Assembly (NCBI RefSeq): GCF_021018895.1
Contig: NC_079376.1
Coordinates: 25,316,001-25,380,000 of the forward strand
Source of the DNA: Seriola aureovittata
Lineage: Eukaryota > Chordata > Actinopteri > Carangiformes > Carangidae
Direction of reading: 5' to 3'
DNA length: 64,000 nt
Part shown: piece by piece, positions 21,185-33,300 of the stretch
Numbering within the stretch: the first letter of the stretch is position 1
Layout of the letters: each line of letters begins with the position of its first letter
Notes under the pieces: model-generated
What the model was told of the DNA's origin: nothing
The model's input: the letters and a program-made list of their open reading frames with translations, nothing else
The model's database searches: none
Position numbers and translations under genes: made by a program

Positions 21185-21344
21185 ATGCCCCCTAAAGCCA
21201 AGGCGGCAGGGAAGGGCAGAGCTCCAGTTAAGAGGAAGCTGGCAGAGGAATTCCCACCTGGTGAAGTCCTGACAGACACCGGGAAGAAGTCCTGGAAACT
21301 GGGGGTTCCAGTTGGCCAGGGGGGGTTTGGCCTCATATATTTGG
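21185..21344 (+). CDS. vrk1: vrk1 coding exon 1 (residues 1-53)
   Basis: Start codon, basic leader ([18 protein letters not shown]) and the ATP-binding glycine loop GQGGFG. Acceptor TTTTAG|ATG; donor TTGG|GTAAGA; ends in phase 1. Confidence 0.95.
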
Positions 21345-24300
21345 GTAAGAACAGATGTGACACTGATCACCAAGTTCAAAAGTCAAACATGGAGTGTTAA
21401 AATACATCTATAGATAATTTGAACCCATTTTTTTTTTTATCATTCTTCAGATTTTGTTTGACTTAGGCAAAATGTTATACCTGAACTTGGGCTGGGATGC
21501 TAACATTGATAATACTTAGCTATTTAAAACCCTCTGGAGTCTGTCTGTATTGTAGTTTTATTTCCTAAATGTTTCTGCCATATTTGTATCTGTTAAAAAT
21601 GAAACAATATTTTTTACTACCTTGAATTGTTGTATTTTAATACTTTGTGTGATTATCCCTGATGTCATTGGCATCTGTGTCATTTTCTTGTATTTTGGGA
21701 TGCTGGCAGCTTTGGTAAATTGACAAAATGGTAAGTCAAACTTATAGCTAAGTTTGTGCTTAAAAAAGGACATCATCCATGTGGGGTACAGACAGGTTAA
21801 AAGGTGTAAAATACAAAAATTAATGCAGCAGAATGGGTCCCAGAGGGTTAATGTATTTAAATGCAACTTTGTACTGTACTGTTGGTACTACAAGATATAA
21901 CCTAAGTCTAACATTCCTGTGATTTTTAAGTTTAGCTCTAAAATGATTCTTTTTCTTGTTCTCTAGCCGATGAGAATTCTGCTAAATCTGTGGGTGCTGA
22001 TGCTCGCTACGTCATCAAAGTGGTAAGTCTCTAGACAACCTGAAAACATTAACTGAATTTGCGTTGTAAACATGTTTTCTTCTTTTATATATGTACATCA
22101 CATGTGCACTTCCCATAATAAAACATCACACCTTGATATGTACACAGCCCACCTTGACACTTGGTTTTACACATTACACGTTGTTTTCAGTAGTTGATGT
22201 TTTGTTTTATGATGATTTTTTTTTTTTACTGTATGATAGTAAGTTTTAAGAAAGTTTACATAAATTTCTCTAAAATCATATTGTGAGTTGACTCTATACA
22301 TACAGAGGTTGAGCACTATGGCCCAGCAAGTGAGAAGGTTTTTAGATCAAGGAATGTAATTTAGCTGGAGGAGTCCAGGATTTCTTCATTGGTTTATGAC
22401 ATAGTTAAACCAGTCTGGCTGGCTTCTCTTCTGTCAAAACTCATCAGAGTGAGATCTGACAGTAAAACCAGCAGTCTGAAGCAGTCAGAGCTGTCTGCCT
22501 GTTCGGTCTAGTGAAGCAGTGATTTCACCCATTTAGTGCAGTTTCACCTTATTTTCTGTCTCTGCCCTTTGTCATTTTGTTGTCATTTTCAACAAGTAAC
22601 AGACAACAGCAGGGAGAGTCACATCAACCTTTCCAGTGCTGTACCTCTTCTTTTTATTTAGACATAAGTGGATTCTAAAATTCTATCCAGGCAGATGACT
22701 GTTCAACCATTGAACCGTTGAACTATTTGTTTTGGTTGGTTAGTTTTCTTTGAGTCTGTGTTATGTTATTCGGATTGGGAACACAGATAACCAACTAGGT
22801 ATTTCCTCTGACTCTGAATGTGTTTACAATGTACATGTTTGCTGTCAGTTTGCCATTAGCTTTAGGCAGATTGATTTCATGTGTATAGGTAAAACCACTG
22901 TCTCAGACTGATTTACAGTCTAATGTTGGGTTGGGAAATTTGATAATATTCACTATGAGTGATTTAAATCTGTGAAATATCAGAGGTTTTGCTGGGCTGT
23001 TGTTTGGACCTTTAATACCTGAGTTCACTTGGTCATTGTAGGCAATGTATCAATAGAGAGGTAACAACAACTTTGCATGAACGTTTTAGTAATGCTGCGT
23101 TGTTGTTGCTGTGTGCACTTTAATGTAAAGCACATTAATGTGCTATATAAATAAAGTGACCTGGCCTTGTCTTACGGCAGTGTGGGATTTTATGTGATTT
23201 AAATATCAATGTGGAGAAGTGCCTCCATTTGATAGGTATGTCATTTGCTTGGTTAGCTGAAAAACAGACAATTCAGGTTGTTTTATCAATCTTCCAAAAA
23301 TGTTACTATATTTGAGTAAATGTCACTATTGCCATATATATAAAATCGCATAAACAGCATCTTCTCTCCTGTTGTATGTGGTCTTTGAAATGTGTTCATG
23401 TTTATCTTTTAGGTAGTTAGTACACCAAACAACACATTCATTTTCACTGAGAAACAGTGAGAAACATAATTTAGACCTCTGTATCGGCACAGCTTGGACT
23501 CCAATGACAAAGCTCCAGAAAAACAGCCAACTAAAATGCAGGTCATCTGGCAAAAATATGTGAACATGGCTCAAGTTAACCCTAACATGGTAAGATGTCA
23601 ACCAGCAAGGTGCTGCACTGGCCATTCAGATATGTTCAAGAACTCATTCCTTGTAGATTACTTTGTACATGAAAGGTGTAATTCTGTTTCCAGAGCTGTA
23701 AAAGTCTGTTTCATTGTATCATAACCCAATGTGTGTGATAAACCTTCAAACTCAAGGATCTATCTGTCACACTGGACCTTTTACCTGCAGCTGTAACAAG
23801 ACATCTGCACTAACACAGCCCAGTGTTTTTGATCCAAACACGTGTTAAACTAAATCAGGACATAAATGTTGTTTTGTCCACAGGAGCCCAGTGAAAATGG
23901 ACCACTGTTCTCCGAGCTCAAGTTTTACATGCGAGCTGCTAAGCCTGATCTGAGTAAGCCACATTATAATTCTTATAAACACGCACACACCCACACACAC
24001 CCCCCTAGAAGTACACCACCAAACCATAGTTAGCCTTGTGATCACAGCACAACGTAGTCTCTCCCCATCAGGGCAAACAAATAAAAGAAAGCTAACTTTC
24101 TTAATTAAAAAAGACAGTCTTGTAGCAGAGGCATGGGGGGTCCTACAGAGGAAGGGAAGCTTTTGGTGGAAGCGCTGTTGGCCCCCAGGCCACAGCTTTG
24201 CATTTTATATAATAACAATCCAAATGTCAATCTCCCCTGACAATTAACTGTTATATTACTAAGGAACCAAAGGCTCATATTTTATTCATGCTGGAATCTC

Positions 24301-27300
24301 ACGTTGTTGGTAAATATTTGTCCCAGCAGCAGATTAGCTCGCAGCCACGCTGCCCGGCTCCCCCCACGGAATTATACTCTTATTACTTTGAGCATCACAG
24401 CCGTCACCCACTTACACCAGCACCAGTTAGCAGTGTGTTCATACGCAGTTTCTGTAACCAAAGTGACTTTACATGGTATACATGTAGTACATTTACATAC
24501 AGACTTTTAGGACATTTTAACCAGAAAAATCTCTTTAAAATTTCCTCTTGCCCTGCAGTTCAAAGCTGGATGAGGTCTCGCAAGCTGAAACATCTGGGGG
24601 TTCCTAGGTACTGGGGCTCAGGTCTACATGAGAGAGGAGGGAAAAGGTAAGGATCTGACCAAAAAGGCTCACACTTAATACCCATTCCCATTTTATTCTC
24701 AAGCAATAAAATTAAAGTTATATTGAAAAAAAATTTCATGTCCTATCAAACCTGAATTGATTTCTCACCAGAAAAGTAATAATATCTTTTATATATATAT
24801 TTTACAGGACCTGCAGATATTGACAAAAAAGTTAAAATTTTTCTCTATGGCCTGAACAAACAAATTATGGTCTGATCAGTACAACAGAAAGCTCTGCATG
24901 CCATATATCTACTGCTTTTACTGCAGTTACACCAATAAGTAATGGAGCTTGAATGACACATCAGAAACATTAAAGTCTTGTTTGTGCGTTCCAGGTACAG
25001 GTTCATGGTTATCGACAGGCTCGGCACAGACTTGCAGAAGAAGTTTGAAGAGTGTGGAAAGCGGTTCCCCAGAAAACTGGTTCTGCAGCTCAGCCTTCGA
25101 CTGGTTGGTTATTTCATGATCACATTGTTGATTTTGATTTAAGTATGATATACAACATTATGACATCTAATAATTTGATAATGACTTTCAGTGTCTTCAG
25201 TGGTTGTTTTGAAGTAGCGCTCTATTTAAAGCTGCTTTAGATTATTATAGTGAGTGCAACGTTGTGTCACACACACATAGTTGTCAACAACTGCAGTTTC
25301 TCTCAGCGGCAAATGTCATTTAATGTCTTTCAGCTCATTGTTATAGTTTTAAAGTTTGCCAGCGTGACTGTGTGGTTCATTGTGACATTGGTTTTTGCTT
25401 GAATGCGGTCTGAAAGTGGGCTTAAAGGGGTGTTCCTGATCACCCAACAGTCCGATTAAACTTAATCTTTTACCTCATTTACACCAGGTATTAAGTTGGA
25501 CAATAGTGTCTAATCAGGGGTCTCTGCATTAACACCTAGTGTAATAAGTGTTCTTGATGTCTTGATTGTACCTGCACAGTGATATGGTCTCCATGTGGAA
25601 ATTTGGTGGGTGATGGTGTGAACAAATCAAGGAAAGCAATGGCAGATTGTCCTGATGGGTGTCCTGTATGACCTGCAAGCTGTAGATGTTAGACTGACAT
25701 ACAAGTTGTTCAAATTAATTAAAACAAAACACACATAGCTGAATTATCAAACTACGGAGGAGAATTAATGTTCCAGTCACCGAGCGGCAACCTGACATTG
25801 CTGTAACGCAGATGTGTTTTACAAAGTCAGCAAACACCCTGAACTTTAGCCACAGTTTCTCCTCTTCCTCACTTTACTTCTCAGATGACTCTGTGTCAGG
25901 ATTATTTGCTCTGCTCGGCTCACTAGAATGTTCCATTTTGCATTAATAAGGAGAACAGCTCAGTTTACTAGTAGGTCAACAGGGTGTCAGTCAGTGAATT
26001 ACAAAGAGGTTTTGCTAACTATGGTAACATTAGTCATACTGTAACAAATTAATCAGAGCAAGACTAGACGCTATACCGGAAACACTCGTCACATGACCCT
26101 CGTCTTGCATGTTAAAGAGATCTCTCGAGAGTCAGGAAGAGCTCATCTGGTCACGTGACCCTTTAAGTTTTTGGCAGATTTCTTGTCCGAACGAATGTGG
26201 TCGATCAGATAGAGTTACATTCTGATTGTGATGTGTTCTGTGTGTGTTCACACCTGTGTTAACATGCTGTTTTCTTAACCCAGACAAGCTCTGTCCAGAT
26301 ACACATCATATCTCAAAGCTCCATCTTTTCCTCTTCTTCTCTGTTTTATTTGAAGTGTTGATCCATAAGAAGATATATTTGTGGTTTTAAGAACCAAAAA
26401 TCATCTCAATGTAGTTTTACATCTCCTCTCTCAGGCTTCTCTCTCGAGTGATACTATAAAAATATAGCAGATTTCAGATAAACAGTGACTGCCTTGTTGT
26501 GACATCACAAAGTCCTGACGGCTGGTTTTGAGGCTCAGTTCCTGAATACAGGATGTGTGCATTTCTCTGTGGACTGAGGCTTTGATACTTTCACAGTATT
26601 AATATAGAACCTAGACCTGCTTTATAATCAAACAACACATGGACAGAGACCTTTATACTATATGGGGCCTTAATACCAGCTAGAAATTGACTTTGTCTTG
26701 ATCTAAAACTGTTTTTCTTGTTTAGCTGGATATCCTGGAGTACATCCATGACCATGAGTATGTACATGCTGACATTAAAGCATCCAACCTCATGTTGAGC
26801 CACAGTGATCCCAACCAGGTCAGTAGAAGTTGAAGCATCATGACTTTATTTCTGTTTAGGTTCCACAACCTTACATTTTCAGCCCCTCGTTTCTTAATGT
26901 TGGGAAACTAAGGTTCTGCTCTGACCCTGCTGCTCTTCCCTAAAAGCAGGAAGATGATTGTGTTTTTTTGATCAAAAGACTATAGTGCTGCTTCATTAGA
27001 TTAGATTCAATTAAGGCCTGAAGAGAAGGTGGTGAGGGGGGGTGGGGGATTAGATGACAGCAGCAAAGAGCTTTTTCTAGCAAACAAGGTAGGGGCACGG
27101 GCAAATATTTAATTTGAAGATTAATAATATATCAGTGGTGGTATTATTAAAGAGGTATTTATAAATAACAATTTAAAAACCGGCCCCTCAGGATTTTGAT
27201 ATGAGGTGTGTTTGTAGCTGTGGTGTTTTTGATGCTTTCCCCTGGAGTTACTGGGATGTAGGTTTGGTTTTATTACGATACATTTTTTTAATGTTTTTTT

Positions 27301-30300
27301 TTTTATTAAAGCAAATATGCATCTGTAGTGTATAAGCATAATGCAGACTAAGTAATAATAATAATGAAGCTGTATTAATTAATTTAGGTGGAATTACATT
27401 TTAAACTCCAAAGGCCTAGAGTCATCTGCTCCTCCTGCTAAGATTAGCTATCTCTGTGTATAGTGCACAGCCATGTATTTTCTGGGGTCCAAAAGTCTGT
27501 ATATTTGTCTTGGTGTGAGCATGTCTGAATTCTTGTTTTTGTCAACTCCAGGTTTACTTAGTAGACTATGGGCTGGCATACAGATACTCCCCTGATGGTG
27601 TTCCCAAAGAGTACAAGGAAGACCCCAAGAGATGTCATGATGGCACCATCGAGTTCACGAGCATTGATGCTCATAAAGGAGCATGTAGGTACAAGTAGAC
27701 CACAGGGAGTTTTCTGATCATAAAACCAAATGGCCAGATCTGTAATTGTAAAGGGAAGGCCACATTGAGATAACAGCATTACCAGTACATAGAAACTGAT
27801 TCTTGTAGTTCATAGCATGAACGTCTCCTCATATTTAGATAAGCTTCCAAGTAGACAAAACAGAAGACTGGAAGAAAAATCACTTCAGAGGTTATTTAAT
27901 TCATCATTTTGGGAAATACACATATTCACTTTCTCACAGAGTGAGATGAGTACTGTCAATGTCATGTCTGTGGGTTAAGTTCCTAGGTGGAGTCAGGATA
28001 TGATGTTTATAAAAAACAGTTCAATCTCTCCTTTGTTTTTACCTTTGTGTTTGTGTGGATCAAACAAACAAGATATGACGTGTTGGTAGAAGAAGTTTTG
28101 AACTGTGTCTTTATGCTTGGTTATCTAAGCCAGTGGTTCTCAAACTCGTTCACGTTAAGGATCCCTGAGCGGAAATTAGACCACAGACCCCTGTCTGACA
28201 AGATTTTTGCTTTTAGATGTTTTATTACAGAAAGTGTTTGAAACCCATGACCAAAACACTCATACATCCTGTCATTGTGTTACTTATGGATGGAATTATA
28301 GTGAAAATAAATGAGTCCCCTTTTTGCCAGCCCTCAAGGATCCCTGGACCCTTCGTTAAGAGCCACTGATCTAGGTTAACCACGTCAGTTATCCAGCTTC
28401 ATATGAGATTGATATTCTCATCTCACTTTGGGAAAGAAAACAGATCAGCCCATTGTAAGATAAAATACATTTATTCAATCACGTTATGGTATTCACAGCT
28501 GGATGACAGAACGTTTCCCCTGTATATGTTGGCATTGATATTAGTATCAGTGCCTAAAAACAGCTGCTCAGAGTGTTTGCTGCTGCTGATGCGGTTGTTG
28601 TCTCCAGCTGCATGTAGGCGGAGCGACCTGGAGATCCTGTGCTACTGCATGGTTCAGTGGCTGTGTGGCCGGCTGCCCTGGGAGGACAAGCTGCAGGACC
28701 CCCTCTATGTCAGAGACTCCAAAATCAAGTGAGAGAGGAACATTTGACAGTAGCAGTACCACTGTAGATCTGTGTTGTGTTGTGATGTGGCAAATGAAGG
28801 TTCAGGAGACAGTGCTGCGTCTATGGTCCTTTTATTGGCACTCTGTTAAAGATATTCCCAAGCACAAAAATCATCAGCTGTGTGTGTCTGGCATCAGGCT
28901 ACAAACAGAAAAAGCTTATTTTTTCAGCTAATCTGAAAATACAGCCACAAAACTATAATAATACACATTGCAGATTGAATGTAACATGAGTAGCAAACAA
29001 AACTTTGTGTTCGTGCATGAAACAAAGGAAAGAAGAAGAAGAGGGGAGGTAGGGGGAAGGGGGCGGTGGGAGCAAGGCACGGTAAATCAAGCGCATAGTA
29101 ACAGATAACATTAGCATCAACAGCTGTTTACTTAGAAGAAATGTTGCAAGTTCAGCATCAATCTTCATTCCTTTATTCACCAAGAGCTGTTTTGCTTCTA
29201 TTTCTATCACTTCTTTTCTTCTGCTGAAGATAACATGCTAACCAGCTAGCTCCGTCCCGGTCAGCTCATCTCGTCACTTTCTGATATCGAGTGATTGTAG
29301 CGTCTAGGCTGCCTGTAAAAGCAGCGCTGCTCAGACATAATATAAGCTCTTGTCTTGCACACATGCACACACACATTGCAGGAGAGGAGATGTGCTAAAG
29401 CAAAAGAAATACATACATAAAATGATTTGGTGGAATTCAGTCACTCGTATTACCCTGTTGCACTTGCAGGTAAATGTTTCATACAAAGTTATTTTGCGGT
29501 TTTACTTTTTACCTAGATTGGTTTGTTTTAAACTTGTAGGGAAAAATCATGTGACTTGTTTCTCCCTTACAGGTGTCAAGAAAACATCTCCCAGTTTATG
29601 ACCAAGTGTTTCTCCTCTCAAGACAAGCCAGGTGAGAAAGACCCACACACACACACACACAGGTGGCAAACATGGGTGAGTCATGACCATTAATAACATG
29701 AGAGAACAAGTAAAAATCCTTTTGATAACAACCCTTACCTTCAAGTTTCTCCGGCTGCTCAGTGGTCCAGTAGTACCGTACTGTTCGTGTGTCTTTTCCC
29801 AGCTGATGGCTCCGACAACTGGGTTAAACCTCACCATACAACAAATGTGCATCCATACACAGACAGACATAAATAGAGGGGAAAATGGCTACCAAAGTGA
29901 CATCTTTCCTTTATCCTTATCCCGATCTAATTAGAATCTTTCAAAGTCAGACCTGCTTGGTTCTCATTAGGATGTTGAAGCTGTGGCTGTAAATGGCGAC
30001 TCTGACGTGTGTCTTCTCACTGGGGTGAGAGTTGCCGTTCTAATGTTGGCACTTTGACCTGCAGGCAGAGTGTGGGTTCAGGCCGAGGAGACAAACACGA
30101 AGCGTCAAACCTCCTTCCTTCTGCTCTGCTGATCACAACCAAACTGTTGTTTGCAACTCCATCTGTGTTTGTGTTTGTGACTGTGTGTCGAGTCTGAAAA
30201 GAGTCACACCAAACAGAATTAAGCACAACGCTGTGACCAGAGCAGAGCATTATGGTGATGACTGTGTGTTGGCACAAAGATGAACGTGAAGACAGAGATG

Positions 30301-33300
30301 TTCAAGTCCAGTCAGGGTTTTTTATTTAGTCTGCCAATGTAATGCGTCACAGAACAAAATGATGACGTTAAAAATTTAAATAAAGGCGAGGGAGAAATAC
30401 ATGAAAAGGACTTGATATACTGTCATGTGTAAAAAAAGATATAACATGACCTGTGTGGTGTGCCTCTGTTGAGTTGCAGATGAGATCCAGAAGTTCATGG
30501 AGGAGGTTAAATCTCTAGGGTACCAGGACAAACCACCGTACGAGAAGCTGCGCTCCATCCTACAGGCCGGGCTTAAGACCATCCAGGCTAAAAACGATGA
30601 CAAGCTCGAGTTCACTCCAGTCAATGGAGCTGCGTCACCTCGTGCTCAGGTCAGCACACACACTCTGATACACACAACAACTTCAGCAATTCAAGTAATA
30701 AAACTACTACTAAAAGGAATTATCTCCTTCTGACCAGGTTCATTTTATTGTGGACCATGTAGGATCATGTAGCGCTGAAGGGCTGGTGTTTAGAGAGAGA
30801 GAGGCTACCATCAAGCTGTTGCTGCATATAGGGATCAGCAGCCGCCTGAGCCTTACCAGTTCTAAACTACACCTGCTAACAGGAAGAAATCCTCATCCAT
30901 ATTATGCCTCCATGATGGCGACAACCATGTGGTTTTCAGGTTGTCCCTCTATCCGTCCCATTCTCATGGACTAAATATCTCAGTAACGCCTTGAGGGTAT
31001 TTCTTCAAATTTGGTACAAATGTTCACCTGGACTCAAGGATGAACCGATTAGATTTTGGTGGTCAAAGGTCAAGGTCACGGTGACCTCACAAAACACTTT
31101 CTGGCCATAGACTTCACACAGACGACAAAATGACAAAATTTCACACAAATGTTTAATATTTTATATGAGCCTGGATAAACAGGGATATAATGTGAAACTA
31201 GTCTGAGTGGAGGAGGAGGTGGGAAACAATCACGAGGAGGTAATTCTATTTTTTTTATGTAAAAGTAGCAAAACCACATTTTAGAAATCCTGTTAGAAGT
31301 AAAAGTCCTGCATTCAAAATGTACTTAAAGAACATGATGAACGACCTCATGTTTCTGTCTGACTACATACAGGATGAAATGTTTGAAGACTGAGGCCGCT
31401 GAAATCTGTAGAATCATTACTTTAATTAAACAGCATATCGCAGCTGTAATATTTGTTTTCTATTAGGTATACATTCTAACATTTTATTTACAATTGGTCG
31501 TTATTTGTTTCCTGCTTTCCATCTTCTTTTCTTTACATCCCTCCTCCACTCCTGCTCTCTTCCCCTCCCTCTCTGTCCCTCTCTTGCTCTCTCGCTCTCT
31601 GTGCATATGGAAGATGCCACCAGGGACGTGGCGTTGCCAGCCGAAGGGTTACCGGGCCCCGGCGCTGGTTATTGTATGTAATTATCCCGCCAATCTGTTC
31701 ACCTCAGCGGGTGCCGCATGGTGATCATGAGGTAGCAATTGTCAAAATGGAGGCAAAAATGGAATGGGGGGCAGGGGGTGAGTGATAGTTCAGACTGAGA
31801 GTGCAGCTTCATTATAGAGGCCCAGGAAGGAGGAGGATGGACGCAGGACTTGATTGCCTTCGTTAAGTGCAGGACTCTCTTAGGGGCCACATTTCTCTCT
31901 GCGTCCTGAGCAGACCCCACGCTCACACTGATTTCTGGACAGAAATAATAAAGTCATCGTTGATGGAAATCTCTTTGCTGTATTAGCAGTGATTCTGGGA
32001 AACCTTCAGCTGTGTTGACCCCACTGTTAACACGCACTTTACGAGCAGAAGAAAGGAAGCCGGAGAGTTTGTTTGGTGGTTCTTGGTCAAAACAGTGGAA
32101 CAAATAATCGCATGTTTTAATGGATTAATGTCTGCGAGGTCTTGGTGGCTGCTGAGATGGCAGAGCAATAATTGCCTCTGCTCAGGCTTCACACACAGAC
32201 GGCTGGAGGCTCTGAGAAGTCAGGTCGCCTCATTGCCAAGTCGAGGCCTCATCTCTTTATTCCTCTCACCATCAGATGCTGTAGGCCTCAAGAGCGTTTA
32301 GTTCAAAACAAGAACAGCCTAGTTGTAAGACATTAAACTCTTTAGAGTTAAAAGACTGTGTGATGTCCATCAGGACGTTTCCTGCTTAACTACAGTGGTA
32401 AAAAAAATGTCAGCTTGTGTCGATCTGTCAGAAGGAAGAGAAAAAGGCTTTTCTTCATTTTCTTCTTTTCTTTTTCTTCTTCCTCCAGAAAGCAGCCAAG
32501 AGAAGAAAAGCAGAAGATGAAGAGAGTGAGACTGATGGAAGTCCCATGAAGAAAAAGAGAGTAACCAAGAAAAAAGGTAGGATCAGATCAGAGATCTGTG
32601 AGGTCATTCTGTCCATTTACAGTTTGTTTCCAGCTCTTTTCCACTGAAGAACCACACACAATAGTAACCACCATCTTACAGTTGCATCTGCACTGACCTG
32701 GACAACCATTAAAAAAATGTTTAAAAAGTACAGAGGGCCGTCACAGCCGCCAACGGTCACAGTCATTCAACTCCTGCGGGAGTAGAGTTATTGTCTTTAC
32801 CATCATTGCAGTCAGCTTCTCCAGGTTTTGATTCAGGATGTTCAGGATGCTCTTACCGAGAGCCAAATTATCCACAGTGGTCTCCTCTTCAACAGAAAAC
32901 TAACCCAGTGGTTTAAAACACTGAATAAAAGGAGTTTCACATTAAAACTCAGTGTTTTTCTGACTCTTTTCAGTGGACACATGCTGGAGGGGCTGTGAGC
33001 CCAGCTGCCCCTAACATTTGCTCAGATTATTATGATCTGAATTATGATCCAGACGTTCAAGAAGTTTTCAACAGGAGGGTAGGAGGTCTCTTCCTCTCCT
33101 AAAAAAAAACGACCTGTTGATTAAATCTGGTAAAAACACTGAATAAAGTAGTTTCACTAGTTCTCTGGCGCTGTTCAGCGGACGCAGGAATCTCTGAGAA
33201 CTGGGAGCCAAGTGTCGTCCGAAAACTAAGCATGAAGATAGGTCTGGCTATGAAAGGCTACATTAACATTAGCTAGTGAGGGAGCTGGGAATTGAACCAC

